From assembly GCF_015240065.1 (NCBI RefSeq), contig NZ_CP060506.1, forward strand, positions 992,001 to 1,056,000: 64,000 nucleotides of DNA. Reading direction: 5' to 3'. Below the pieces are notes generated by a model that made no database searches, was not told the DNA's origin, and was given only the letters and a program-made list of their open reading frames with translations. The stretch is from Nanchangia anserum. Lineage in GTDB: Bacteria; Actinomycetota; Actinomycetes; Actinomycetales; Actinomycetaceae. The translations under genes and the position numbers were made by a program. Positions 45,698 to 54,723 of this stretch are shown here, piece after piece. Positions within the stretch are counted from its first letter, which is position 1. Each line of letters opens with the position of its first letter.

Positions 45698-47052
45698 TCA
45701 CAGGAAAGCGGCCGCGGGCCACACACGTCTCAGGTAATACAAAGCCGCGCAAGCCAACCCAGCGACGATTGACCACGATATGCCGTAAGGGACAGCGGAA
45801 GCCAGCCGGCCATTTACGAACGCCACGGCCGCGATCGACGAGGTCAGCGGGACGAACATCGTCGAAGATAGCGACTCAACGATCACTGAGGAGCTGGCCA
45901 TTTCTTCGATCGCAATCCCATCAGGCTCATCCGGGTCGTCAAAGAACACGTTGAGCGTGTCGAGATACGTGAGTCCCATACCTACTCCAGCAACTGTCCA
46001 CAACAGCGCACACCACAACACGGGCACGCCGACTCGGGATTCCGAGACGCTCATGGCACTCATGGCAAAGGACGTGACTATGAGCAGGACCGTGCCGATC
46101 GTCGATCTCACCCGGTAGATCAGCGGACTTCGTGCAGGCGATATCCGCACACCACGCCGAGAATCGCCCAGGCGAGGCCGCCTCCTGTCAGGATATAGCC
46201 GAGCGATTCAGCATGAGCACCATAAATATCATGCGCGGTCAAACCAACCAGCTCATTAGCGGCAAAGTAGCTTCCCGTTAAGAAAAACATGCCCGCCAAC
46301 GCAGCTCTTCGCGGCGATCTGCGCGAGAACGTCTGCGCAGGCAAGAGCAAAACGACAACGCGCCCCAAAAGCGCGACGCCGCCACAAAGCAAGATTACTT
46401 TCGCCATCCCGGTCACCGGCAGCACGGTAGCCGTCACACCGAGGACGATCAGAATGAGTGCCTTATACGAGATGGTTCCTTTTCCCGTGCCGTCTTCCGA
46501 CACGATATTAACAGCCACCGCAAGTCGAGCAACCACTAGGAAGGGAAGATATAGCACCATAGCCCATCTCCACGACATGAGATGAGTGACCCAAGCAGCG
46601 TAGGTTGGACCCACCACCGAGGCGATCACCCAGCTCGCCGAAGCGAAGGCGAGAGTCAGTTGTCGCGCTCGCCCAGACAGTCCAAGCGCTACTGCGCCAA
46701 TCGATGTCATGGCAAGAATCGAGCCTGCCAAGCCCCGCAATGCTGACCCGACGATAAAAACACCAACATTTGGGGCAAGCGCACTCGTCAGCGACCCGAG
46801 CACCAGAAAGAAGGTGGCACCCAGCAAAAGCTTCGATAGCCGCAACCTGCCAAGGAGGGTCGCCCCTATCGGCAAACCAGTGGTAGCCGCAGTAGACGAA
46901 ACGCCCAAGATCGCGCCATAGAGGTGCTGCGCACCCAACTCCTTCGCCAAAATAGGCAAAATCAGCTGATTGAGGTAGCTCTGGATGCCGCCAATCAGTT
47001 CAAGCGTAATGACAGCTGCCGCGACGAAAATACCGGATTTCCGCGAGCTCAT
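45698..47052 (-). pseudogene. MFS transporter, frameshifted, in a lower-GC islet
   Basis: A drug/solute MFS permease of 12 TM helices. The first eight helices and a stretch to CGYRLHEVR are read from ATG 47052 (GAGGAG 8 nt upstream). The last four helices are in another frame. One missing base between 46122 and 46140 joins them into about 450 residues. Base composition is visibly less GC-rich than the flanks, suggesting horizontal transfer. Unlike the other broken genes in the window, this one is accessory, so true decay is possible. Substrate unknown. Confidence 0.78.
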
Positions 47053-47115
47053 CACTGTCTCCTCGCGATGCGCAAGAGCTGGGTGCCTCAGACCACGCAC
47101 AATGTCATGTTGATG

Positions 47116-47496
47116 TCAGACGGTGATCTCGATGTGGTTGCCTTCGCTGTCGCGAATGACCGATTCGTAGTAGCCATCTCCCGTCGTCCGCGGCCCACTG
47201 ATAAGGCGATAACCGGCCTCGACGAGTTCTCGAGTTTTATCGTCGACTGCCTGTTTGGAGCCACAACTAAAAGCGAGATGATGGTAGCCCACCTGCTGCT
47301 CCCTTACAGCCAGCGTGCGATCAGCTCGGTTCATCAATTCAAGACGAGTACCGTCCGAAAACGATATAAAGTACGACGAGAAACCGGTGCGCTGGTTGAC
47401 ATACCTATCACCTGCCTGCCCCTCGAAAAAGACTTCAAAGAAGTCTCGTGCCCGCTCGAGGTCAGTCACATACACCGCAACGTGTTCGATCCTCAT
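47116..47496 (-). CDS. VOC (glyoxalase/bleomycin-resistance) fold protein
   Basis: A 126-residue single VOC domain: N-terminal IEHVAVYVTDLERARDFFEVF, a FISFSDGTRLELM strand with a Glu ligand, GYHHLAFSCGSK with His, and a final RDSEGNHIEI Glu, consistent with a metal-binding glyoxalase-like site. Activity unknown. The true start is ATG 47496; the much longer frame upstream is antisense to lacI. TATGTT is 6 nt before the start. It belongs to the lower-GC islet with the MFS gene, 63 bp upstream of that start. Confidence 0.82.
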   Translation of the reverse strand: MRIEHVAVYVTDLERARDFFEVFFEGQAGDRYVNQRTGFSSYFISFSDGTRLELMNRADRTLAVREQQVGYHHLAFSCGSKQAVDDKTRELVEAGYRLISGPRTTGDGYYESVIRDSEGNHIEITV

Positions 47497-47610
47497 GTTC
47501 TCAACATACAAGAGACCGACATGCCAAGATACTGTTCCTAAGCCCGCCACACTAGCGCCGCGATGGAGCACGTCACACACGAGCACAAGGCGACGCGGCA
47601 TACTGGCCAT
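47497..47610. promoter_or_regulatory. Divergent leaderless promoters, VOC gene and lacI-type regulator
   Basis: TATGTT (minus, 47503-47508) is 6 nt before the VOC ATG; CATACT (plus, 47599-47604) is 6 nt before the regulator ATG. The lower-GC islet appears to end in this gap. Confidence 0.45.
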
Positions 47611-48633
47611 ATGGACACGACCCCGCGCCTCAAAGACGTCGCCGCCCTGGCCGACGTCTCCGTCGCTTCCGCCTCCCTCGTATTGTCCGGACACTCGCGC
47701 GGGCGCGTTTCCGAGGCGACGGCGCAACGTATCCGCCAGGCCGCTGCCGATCTCGGGTACGTCGCTCGCCACCACGACACCGCGCGTGGCGCCGATCATC
47801 GCCGTAACGCGACGTATGGATTCATCACGGACACCGTGGTGACGAAGCCCTATGCTGTCGATCTGCTGGCAGAGGCGGCCCAAAGCGTCGCCGCCGAAGA
47901 CGCCGGTCTCGTCATCACAACATCCAACGGCGATCCGCGTTCCGAAGCCCTGGCCGTTGCCAATCTCAAAGCGCGCAAGGTCGACTACATCGCCATCGTG
48001 TGCATGAAGCACCGCGCCGTCCGCCTGCCCCGCGCGCTCGAGCGGCCAACGATCATCGTCAACGGCTACAGCCCCGACACCGCCGTGCCCGCCGTTGTCC
48101 CCAACGAGGTCCAGGGGGCCTACGATGCCACCCGCGCCCTCATCGAGGCAGGCCACCATCGTCTCGGTTTTCTCAACGACGCCGAATCGCGCTACGCCGC
48201 TCCCCTGCGCTTGCAAGGATTCCGTCGGGCCCTGCGCGACGCCGGCCTGCCCCAATCCGCCGGCGTCGTCATGGGCACGCGCCCTCACCCCGGCACATGC
48301 GACGCCGCCGCTGCCGCCATGCTCGCCCTACCCGAGCGTCCGACGGGAATCTTCTGCTTCAACGACGGGATCGCCGCCGGCCTCTACCGGGCGGCGCGAC
48401 GTGCCCGCGTCCGCATCCCCACCGATCTGTCGGTCATCGGCTTCGACAATCTGCTGCTCATCTCGGCCAACCTCGACCCGGGGCTGACGACCATGCAGCT
48501 CCCCCACCGCCAGATGACGCGGTGGGCCTTGCGGTACCTACGCGACCCCGACGCGATGGAGGGCGTGACGTGGCCCATGCATTTCCGCTGTGACCTCGTC
48601 GAACGCGACTCCATCGCGCCGCGTGGCGCATAG
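47611..48633 (+). CDS. LacI-family transcriptional regulator
   Basis: A 340-residue sugar-responsive repressor. The HTH is at residues 6-27 (LKDVAALADVSVASASLVLSG), followed by the hinge helix and a periplasmic-binding-like effector domain (GFITDTV, EAGHHRLGFLND, GIFCFNDGIAAGLYRAARR, DLSVIGFDNLLL). Its stop is 8 bp from that of the convergent sucrose phosphorylase gene, so it is most likely the regulator of the sucrose module. The candidate operators are the GTTAAC repeats between sucP and the transporter gene. Confidence 0.9.
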   Translation: MDTTPRLKDVAALADVSVASASLVLSGHSRGRVSEATAQRIRQAAADLGYVARHHDTARGADHRRNATYGFITDTVVTKPYAVDLLAEAAQSVAAEDAGLVITTSNGDPRSEALAVANLKARKVDYIAIVCMKHRAVRLPRALERPTIIVNGYSPDTAVPAVVPNEVQGAYDATRALIEAGHHRLGFLNDAESRYAAPLRLQGFRRALRDAGLPQSAGVVMGTRPHPGTCDAAAAAMLALPERPTGIFCFNDGIAAGLYRAARRARVRIPTDLSVIGFDNLLLISANLDPGLTTMQLPHRQMTRWALRYLRDPDAMEGVTWPMHFRCDLVERDSIAPRGA

Positions 48634-48641
48634 TCGGGTCC

Positions 48642-50138
48642 TTATGAATGGCTGATCGCGTAGCTCTTTTCCGCAAAGTTAGCGGTGAGGGTGCACACAT
48701 CCTCACCCTGGCGCCACTCAATAGCGAGACTCGCCGCCTCGGGATCAGCGGTGATCGTGCACGAGCCGTCAAAAGCGGGATGCGTGCGCCGCAACCGCAG
48801 CAGCTCGACCTGGTCGGCCACCAGTTCATCGCGCAGGCGCGCGCGCACCTGCTCGGCAGTGAAGTAGGGCCGGTTGATGTCACGGCCAACGCCCGTGCGC
48901 TCCAGCAGTTCGAGGTCGCAGTGGGCGCCCAGCAGCCCCGCGTAATACACCTGGGCAACCCCGGGGGTAAACACCTGGACGGCACGCGCCAACGCATACG
49001 CCTTCGAGCTGCCACACGCATCGACGAACGTGCAGTTGACCTGGTAAATGTCGACGTTCGACGCCGCCCACCCCGTCGCCTTGCGCGAGGCACCGTCGGA
49101 GGCATCGTGAATCGACTCGACGAGGGCGGACAGCTGCTCGTCGGTGACGAGCCCCGGCTTAGCGCCGTCGCCGCCGATATCGACGATGCCGATACCGTCA
49201 TGGGTGTCGAGCACGGTCACCGCGTTGAGCGGACGCAGCTCTAGCCACTTCGTCAGCGGCGCGATGTCATCCGAATGGATCGCGTGCAGCAGCAGCGGCG
49301 GCAGGGCGAAGTCGTAGACCTGATCGACGCGCTTGGCGACCTCAACCTGATTTTCGTAGTGCGAGTGAATCTCCACCAGCACGCTCATGCCGCGTTCACG
49401 CGCACGCTCGGCCAACGAATCGATGAACTCGTACGTCTGCGGCGTCATGAACGACGACGTTCCCGGGGTCTTGACGGCGTAGCCGACGGCGTCGAGACGC
49501 ACCTGAGTCACGCCGCCCGAGGCGAGTGCATCAAGGACGTTCTCCAAATACTGCCGGCCCGCACCAGTCGCGACGTTGATGTCGATCTGCTGCGGCGTGA
49601 ACGTCGTCCACACCAGTCGGGTCTTATCGCCCCACCGGTAGTGAGTGAACGGCATGCCCGGGCGTGGGCGGTAGATCGTCGCCAGCTCCTCTTCGCTGGC
49701 CCCGTCGGGAAACACCGCCGAAAACGTCAAGAACATGTCGGCGTACTCGGAGTCCTCGCCGTTCTCGACGACGTCGCGGAATGCCGGATTCGTGTGCGAA
49801 ACGTGATTGACGATCATGTCGGCCATGACGTGATGCGTGCGCGAGAGTTCTTTGACGTCTCTCCAGGAACCCAGCCGCTCATCCACCTGAGTGTGATCGG
49901 CGGGATCAAAGCCTGCGTCGGCGCCGTCAAACGGCGTGAAGAACGGCAGGATGTGAACCCCATCGAAGACACCGTCGAGGTCGTCGCGCAACAGCTGCGA
50001 CAACTCGGCCAGCGAGCCGCCGAATCGATCGGCGTAGGCAATGAGCTGGGTCTTATCCCGACCACCGCCCAGCTGGGCCGGAGTAAACGTGAATGATGAT
50101 GAGGCCACCCGCGAGCTCCTTTGATCCGTAATCGTCAT
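48642..50138 (-). CDS. sucP: Sucrose phosphorylase (GH13_18)
   Basis: Splits sucrose with phosphate into alpha-glucose 1-phosphate and fructose. The 498-residue protein aligns along its length with Bifidobacterium sucrose phosphorylase as I recall it: FDGVHILPFFTPFDGADAGFD-type N-terminus, nucleophile Asp216 (RLDAVGY), acid/base Glu256 (VEIHSHY) and Asp314 (DTHDGIG), with the same spacings (40 and 58) as Asp192/Glu232/Asp290 there. About 28 extra N-terminal residues precede the usual start. AGAGG lies upstream of ATG 50138. It is divergent from its likely transporter. Confidence 0.93.
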   Translation of the reverse strand: MTITDQRSSRVASSSFTFTPAQLGGGRDKTQLIAYADRFGGSLAELSQLLRDDLDGVFDGVHILPFFTPFDGADAGFDPADHTQVDERLGSWRDVKELSRTHHVMADMIVNHVSHTNPAFRDVVENGEDSEYADMFLTFSAVFPDGASEEELATIYRPRPGMPFTHYRWGDKTRLVWTTFTPQQIDINVATGAGRQYLENVLDALASGGVTQVRLDAVGYAVKTPGTSSFMTPQTYEFIDSLAERARERGMSVLVEIHSHYENQVEVAKRVDQVYDFALPPLLLHAIHSDDIAPLTKWLELRPLNAVTVLDTHDGIGIVDIGGDGAKPGLVTDEQLSALVESIHDASDGASRKATGWAASNVDIYQVNCTFVDACGSSKAYALARAVQVFTPGVAQVYYAGLLGAHCDLELLERTGVGRDINRPYFTAEQVRARLRDELVADQVELLRLRRTHPAFDGSCTITADPEAASLAIEWRQGEDVCTLTANFAEKSYAISHS

Positions 50139-50182
50139 CCGCTGACCTCTTTACGCTATCCCACGGTTCGCGACCACACGCC

Positions 50183-50227
50183 GTTAACGCCGGTTAACCA
50201 CTGTCGTTAACCTTCTACTGCGTTAAT
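50183..50227. promoter_or_regulatory. Cluster of GTTAAC repeats, candidate LacI-family operators
   Basis: GTTAAC occurs at 50183-50188, 50193-50198 and 50206-50211, with a GTTAAT at 50222-50227, all in the 193-bp gap between divergent sucP and transporter. The first two form the inverted pair GTTAAC-GCCG-GTTAAC. This AT-rich cluster in GC-rich DNA suits a sugar-repressor site. Confidence 0.5.
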
Positions 50228-50331
50228 TCAGTGCACTTATCCCGTGACGGCGCCGAGATAGCTCCTCACACCCGTACGGTTGGGGCGAACCATCCGAGAT
50301 GGCCCAAAGACGAGCACACACAGGAGGCGCT

Positions 50332-51690
50332 ATGACTAGCTCACGCGCGGCAGCGGGTTCCGTCCCCCGCAAGCCCCTGATGAGCACGACGCAAATCATG
50401 CTGATGAACTTCGGGTTCTTCGGCATTCAGTATTCCTTCGGGATGCAGCAAACCGCGGTCAACCCCATTTACCAGTTCCTCGGGGCCTCGCCCGAATCGC
50501 TGCCCATCCTTAACCTTGCGGGGCCTGTCACCGGCCTGCTGATCCAGCCGCTCATCGGGGCGCTGTCGGATCGCACGTGGTCCGACCGCTGGGGTCGACG
50601 CAAGCCGTACTTCCTCCTGGGAGCCGTCGGCTGCTCGATCTGCCTGTTCCTGTTCCCCTTCGTCAGCGCCGTGTGGATGGCGGTGTTGCTGCTGTGGCTG
50701 CTGGATGCGTCGAACAACACGGCCATGGAACCGTTCCGCGCCTTCATCGCCGACAAGCTGCCGGATTCGCAGCTCGCACGCGGATTCCTCACCCAGTCTT
50801 TCTTTACCGGCTTGGGCATCACCCTGGCGAACCTGTCGCTCTTCGTGTTCCAGAAGATCATCACCGGCGGCACCGCAGCGGGGATTCCCTACTGGGTCTT
50901 CGGCTCGTTCATGCTCGGGGCTGTCTGCTCCATCGCGTCGGTCCTCGTAACCGTGCTCTCGACCAAGGAAATCCCGCCGACTCCGGCCGAGCTCGAGCTG
51001 TTGCGTAGTGAGTCTAAGGGCTTCTTGTCGTCGGTCAGCGAGATCGGCGCCGCCATTCGCGAGATGCCGGTGGGCCTGCGCAAGCTTTCCCTCGTCTACC
51101 TCTTCCAGTGGTACGCCATGAACATCTACTGGCAGTACGTCACTCTGGCCGCGGCGGATACGGCGTGGGGCACCCACGATCCGCATTCTCAGGCCTACCA
51201 GGAGGCCGTGGCGTGGACCGGCGTCATCAACGGCACCTACAACATCGTGACCTTCTGCTGCGCCTTCGGCCTCGTTGCGTTGGCGAAGAAGATCGGGCCG
51301 CGCTACGTCCACTCGGTGTGTCTCATCCTGGCGGCACTCGGCCTGGCGGCGTTCCCGATGATGCCGAATAAAGAGATGCTGCTCGTGCCGATCGTCGGCC
51401 TGGGTATCGCGTGGGCCTCCATCATGGGCGTGCCCTACATCATGGCCGTGCGCATGATCCCGAAGGAGCGCTACGGCGTGTACATGGGCATCATCAACAT
51501 GATGATCGTCATTCCTATGCTCATTCAGACCCTGAGCTTCGGCTGGGTCTACTCCCACGTCCTCTCGTCCAGCCCCGGTAACGCACTCAGGCTCGCCGCC
51601 GGCTGCCTGTTCGTTGCCGCAGTGCTCATGCAGTGGATCAACGTCAAGAAAGACGGCGCACCCGACCTCGTCGACACCCGCACCGCCTAA
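50332..51690 (+). CDS. GPH-type MFS sugar transporter, probably sucrose
   Basis: A 452-residue permease with 12 TM helices, related to the sucrose/maltose:H+ symporters of the glycoside-pentoside-hexuronide group. The motif SDRTWSDRWGRRKPYF after TM3 and PKERYGVYMGIIN later are characteristic. GGAGG is 5 nt before the ATG. Its divergent pairing with sucrose phosphorylase and a nearby LacI regulator points to sucrose uptake; glucosides remain possible. A strong hairpin follows it. Confidence 0.87.
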   Translation: MTSSRAAAGSVPRKPLMSTTQIMLMNFGFFGIQYSFGMQQTAVNPIYQFLGASPESLPILNLAGPVTGLLIQPLIGALSDRTWSDRWGRRKPYFLLGAVGCSICLFLFPFVSAVWMAVLLLWLLDASNNTAMEPFRAFIADKLPDSQLARGFLTQSFFTGLGITLANLSLFVFQKIITGGTAAGIPYWVFGSFMLGAVCSIASVLVTVLSTKEIPPTPAELELLRSESKGFLSSVSEIGAAIREMPVGLRKLSLVYLFQWYAMNIYWQYVTLAAADTAWGTHDPHSQAYQEAVAWTGVINGTYNIVTFCCAFGLVALAKKIGPRYVHSVCLILAALGLAAFPMMPNKEMLLVPIVGLGIAWASIMGVPYIMAVRMIPKERYGVYMGIINMMIVIPMLIQTLSFGWVYSHVLSSSPGNALRLAAGCLFVAAVLMQWINVKKDGAPDLVDTRTA

Positions 51691-51701
51691 CCCACTCGAC
51701 A

Positions 51702-51737
51702 ACGCCGCCCGGCACCCCTCCTGGAGCCGGGCGGCGT
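51702..51737 (+). terminator. Terminator after the sugar transporter gene
   Basis: A perfect 12-bp stem (51702-51713 with 51726-51737) with a 12-nt loop, starting 11 bp after the stop. Confidence 0.75.
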
Positions 51738-51788
51738 CCGTCTGTCCGCCTGCGGCCAGTCCTCGCGTCGCCAGCGCGCGCGTGCCGT

Positions 51789-51794
51789 TATCGT
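51789..51794 (+). promoter_or_regulatory. -10 hexamer, leaderless GNAT gene
   Basis: TATCGT, 6 nt before the ATG at 51801. Confidence 0.45.
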
Positions 51795-51800
51795 GAACCA

Positions 51801-52367
51801 ATGACGACATCGCTACACGTGCGCCCCGTAGATACCGCTGACGACATGCTCGCCGCGTTTGCGTTGCGCCGCGAGGTATTTGTCAACGAACAGAGCGTTC
51901 CCCTCGACCTCGAGATCGACGATACCGACTTCGATCCGCAAACCGTGCACCTCATCGGTGAGCTCGGAGACGACGTCGTCGCTGTCGGTCGCCTGACACC
52001 GCCAGAGGCGACGGTGGCCGCAGACCTCGCCGCCCTGCACCTGCCCCAGTTCAGTGCCGACGGCTTTCCCACCGGCACCGAACTGCCCGGTTCCACGGCG
52101 GCAACCTCGATCCACGTGGGCCGCCTGGCGGTGCGCCACGATAAGCGCGGCCTGGGCCTCGGAGCAGCGTTGGTCGCCGGGTGCCTGCGCGAGGCCGCCC
52201 GGCGTTGGCGAGGGCCCGGGGCGCTGATGCTTGAGTTATCAGCCCAGGTCTACGCCATTGGCTTCTACAGGCGCACCGGCTTCGCACTCGTCGAACATCG
52301 CGACACGTACCTCGACGCAGGCATCGAACACCGCGATATGGCGGCGATGTACACCCCTGGCGGTTAG
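51801..52367 (+). CDS. GNAT family N-acetyltransferase (YjcF-like)
   Basis: A 188-residue single-domain GNAT. The N-terminus (FALRREVFVNEQSVPLDLEID) matches the pattern of the ElaA/YjcF subgroup. The acetyl-CoA loop is HVGRLAVRHDKRGLGLGAALV, followed by LELSAQVYAIGFYRRTGFALVE. It presumably acetylates a small molecule or amine; substrate unknown. TATCGT is 6 nt before the ATG. It converges on the GMP synthase gene with 16 bp between stops. Confidence 0.85.
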   Translation: MTTSLHVRPVDTADDMLAAFALRREVFVNEQSVPLDLEIDDTDFDPQTVHLIGELGDDVVAVGRLTPPEATVAADLAALHLPQFSADGFPTGTELPGSTAATSIHVGRLAVRHDKRGLGLGAALVAGCLREAARRWRGPGALMLELSAQVYAIGFYRRTGFALVEHRDTYLDAGIEHRDMAAMYTPGG

Positions 52368-52383
52368 CGTTACCTGCTCGCGC

Positions 52384-53367
52384 CTACTCCCACTCAATCG
52401 TTGAGGGCGGCTTCGGCGTCGTGTCGTACATGACGCGGTTAACGCCCGCGACCTCGGTCGCAATCCGCGTGCTCACGCGGGAGAGGAAGGCAATATCGAG
52501 GTCGGCGACATCGGCGCTCATGGCATCGGTCGAGCAGATGGCACGCAAGACGATGGCATCGCCGTAGGTGCGGCGTCCGTCGCTGACACCCACCGAGCGG
52601 CACCCCGGATTGACAGCGAAATACTGCCAGATCTCGGATTCCTTGCCGGCGGCCGCGATCTCCTCGCGGAAGATCGCATCGGCCTCGCGCACCATACGCA
52701 CGCGATCGCGCGTGAGCGCACCGACGACGCGCACACCCAAGCCCGGGCCGGGGAACGGCTGGCGCCACACGAGCTCGTGGGGCAGCCCCAGGTACTCACC
52801 AATTTTGCGGACCTCGTCCTTGTACAGGTACTTCACGGGTTCGCATAGCTCAAAGTCAACGTCTTCGGGGAGCCCGCCGACGTTGTGATGGCTCTTGACG
52901 ACGCCCTTGTCCGAATCGGATTCCACGATGTCGGGGTAAATCGTGCCCTGAACGAGGTAATCGAGCTTTCCGAGCTTGGCCTTTTCTTCTTCGAATACGC
53001 GGATAAACTCTTCGCCAATGATCTTGCGCTTGTGTTCGGGATCGTCGACGCCCTCGAGCTTGGCGAAGAACCGGTCGGCTGCGTCGACGCTGATGAGGTT
53101 CATGCCGAAGTGCTTGCCGAACAGTTCGGCCACCATTTCGGGCTCCCCCGCCCGCATGAGGCCGTGGTCGACGAACACGCACGTGAGCTGCTCGCCGATC
53201 GCTCGGTGCACGAGTGCGGCACACACCGAGGAGTCGACGCCGCCCGAGAGCGCACACAGCGCTTGCCCCTGACCGACCTGGGTGCGTACGGCATCGACGA
53301 GATGGTCCGCGTACTCGATGAGTGAGCCGTCAAACCCTGTGCGGGTACGTAGTGATGGGCGTTCCAT
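52384..53367 (-). CDS. guaA: GMP synthase ATP-pyrophosphatase/dimerisation part, no glutaminase domain
   Basis: Converts XMP to GMP. The 327-residue protein covers only the synthetase half of GuaA: P-loop SGGVDSS (residues 41-47), [27 protein letters not shown], the dimerisation domain and the terminal PPSTIEWE. The N-terminal class I glutamine amidotransferase (about 190 residues) is missing. The divergent amidase gene begins 90 bp upstream, leaving no room for it. AAGGGG lies 8 nt before the ATG, so the short form looks genuine. It must use free ammonia or a separately encoded glutaminase subunit, as archaeal GuaAb does. Confidence 0.9.
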   Translation of the reverse strand: MERPSLRTRTGFDGSLIEYADHLVDAVRTQVGQGQALCALSGGVDSSVCAALVHRAIGEQLTCVFVDHGLMRAGEPEMVAELFGKHFGMNLISVDAADRFFAKLEGVDDPEHKRKIIGEEFIRVFEEEKAKLGKLDYLVQGTIYPDIVESDSDKGVVKSHHNVGGLPEDVDFELCEPVKYLYKDEVRKIGEYLGLPHELVWRQPFPGPGLGVRVVGALTRDRVRMVREADAIFREEIAAAGKESEIWQYFAVNPGCRSVGVSDGRRTYGDAIVLRAICSTDAMSADVADLDIAFLSRVSTRIATEVAGVNRVMYDTTPKPPSTIEWE

Positions 53368-53446
53368 GGTGGTCCCCTTGGTCTCGGTAGTTCTCCATGC
53401 CCCAGCCTAGCGATCTCATCGACGTCCTCGCGGGAATGCCAGCCCG

Positions 53447-53452
53447 TAGACT
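53447..53452 (+). promoter_or_regulatory. -10 hexamer, leaderless amidase gene
   Basis: TAGACT, 7 nt before the ATG at 53460. Confidence 0.5.
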
Positions 53453-53459
53453 GAACGCT

Positions 53460-54284
53460 ATGTCTCGCCTCCTCCATCTCCTCGTCGGGTTCCTCGCGGT
53501 CGCTGTCGTCGGCGGGCTCCTCGGATGGGGTGCGTGGGGGCTCTGCCACCAGCGTGACGAGGCACGCCAGGCGCGCCAGGCGCAGACGCCGCTGCCTCCG
53601 CCAATCACCACCGAGACGCCGATCTCACAACCCGAGCCGGCGTCACCGCTGCGCGGTGTCCGTATTCTGCTCGATCCCGGACACTCCGGCGGCCTCGTTG
53701 GCGCCACACGCCAGGTACCCGATGGGCGCGGCGGTTTCAAGGACTGCAACAATTCCGGCACAGCGTCGAACGCCGGTTTTCCCGAGCACACGTTCAACTG
53801 GGAAGTCGCGACGCGGTTGAAGGCCCTGCTCGAGGACGAGGGCGCCAGCGTCGATCTCACGCGTGCCGACGACGTATCCATGGGGCCGTGTGTCGACGAG
53901 CGTGGCAAGATGGCGAGCGGCTACGACGCGGCCGTCTCCATCCATGCCAATGGCACCCCGAACCCTGCGGTGAAGGGATATTTCGCTCTCGTGTCCTCAC
54001 CCGCGCTCACGCCGGCCCAGGGCGAGCCGTCGCAGACACTCGCGCGCCACCTGCTCACCGGCCTGGGCTACGCCGGCTTTAGCCCGTCCACAGCTGTCGC
54101 CGGACAAATCAGCTATCGCGCCGATCTGGCCGGCCTCAATTTCGCCGAATGCCCGACGGTCATGATGGAGCTCGGCGAAATGCGCAACGGCGAGGAAGCC
54201 GCCCTTATGCAGACTCCCGAGGGGCAACAACGCTACGCCGAGGCCCTGGCCGATGGGCTGCGCCGCTGGGCAAGCGAACGCTAG
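53460..54284 (+). CDS. N-acetylmuramoyl-L-alanine amidase (Amidase_3)
   Basis: A 274-residue cell-wall hydrolase that cleaves between MurNAc and the stem peptide. An N-terminal membrane anchor (residues 4-28) and a Pro-rich linker precede the Amidase_3 domain. Zinc ligands are His75 in LLDPGHSGG, Glu in FPEHTFNWEVA and His in SIHANG; the catalytic Glu is in MMELGEMRN. It acts outside the cytoplasmic membrane. Start 53460 follows TAGACT by 7 nt. Confidence 0.9.
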   Translation: MSRLLHLLVGFLAVAVVGGLLGWGAWGLCHQRDEARQARQAQTPLPPPITTETPISQPEPASPLRGVRILLDPGHSGGLVGATRQVPDGRGGFKDCNNSGTASNAGFPEHTFNWEVATRLKALLEDEGASVDLTRADDVSMGPCVDERGKMASGYDAAVSIHANGTPNPAVKGYFALVSSPALTPAQGEPSQTLARHLLTGLGYAGFSPSTAVAGQISYRADLAGLNFAECPTVMMELGEMRNGEEAALMQTPEGQQRYAEALADGLRRWASER

Positions 54285-54308
54285 ACGGCCTCGCGCGCGA
54301 GATACGCG

Positions 54309-54339
54309 TGAACCCCGAGGACGTGCTCCCCGGGGTTCA
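54309..54339. terminator. Bidirectional terminator between amidase and rpmF
   Basis: A perfect 9-bp stem (54309-54317 with 54331-54339) between convergent stops. Confidence 0.65.
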
Positions 54340-54355
54340 TCTTCGGTGTGTCAGG

Positions 54356-54538
54356 TCAGCCCTGATACTCGTCGCGCGGCTCGTACAGGCCGAGCTTCGC
54401 AGCCTTGGCGAAACGACGCGGCATCGTCATCTGGCGACCAGCCACCTTCACCGTCTGCAGGTCGTCAAGGTCGGCCTTCCAGGCAGACCGGCGCGTACGC
54501 GTGTTAGCGCGGGACATCTTCCGCTTGGGAACTGCCAT
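54356..54538 (-). CDS. rpmF: Ribosomal protein bL32, cysteine-free form
   Basis: A 60-residue large-subunit protein starting [17 protein letters not shown], the bL32 signature. The C-terminal half ([26 protein letters not shown]) lacks the four zinc-binding Cys of the C+ form. This matches the actinobacterial C- type, which does not depend on zinc. AAGGAG is 8 nt before the ATG. Confidence 0.92.
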   Translation of the reverse strand: MAVPKRKMSRANTRTRRSAWKADLDDLQTVKVAGRQMTMPRRFAKAAKLGLYEPRDEYQG

Positions 54539-54711
54539 AGCACGCTCCTTAACTATCGATGGACACAATGAACCACGGACAACTTTCCCACACGGGCGCC
54601 GCGATTGGCGAACCGGCACGCTGTGAACTTCCTAACGACGCCCACGCGTTCACCGGCACCACACGAGTCTATCCCGGCCCGCGCCGAGCGCCGCGACCAG
54701 CACGAAGTCTC

Positions 54712-54717
54712 TAGGCT
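54712..54717 (+). promoter_or_regulatory. -10 hexamer, leaderless yigZ
   Basis: TAGGCT, 6 nt before the ATG at 54724; the same hexamer serves aroG, the HTH gene and pepO. Confidence 0.5.
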
Positions 54718-54723
54718 GGGGCT

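Noticed and set aside
47497..48288. Long minus-strand extension of the VOC reading frame
   Set aside because: It lies antisense to a well-conserved LacI gene and has no homology; the VOC domain and TATGTT box fix the start at 47496.
53368..53549. Missing GuaA glutaminase hidden by a frameshift upstream
   Set aside because: All frames upstream of 53367 on the minus strand lack glutaminase motifs, and the region is occupied by the divergent amidase gene.
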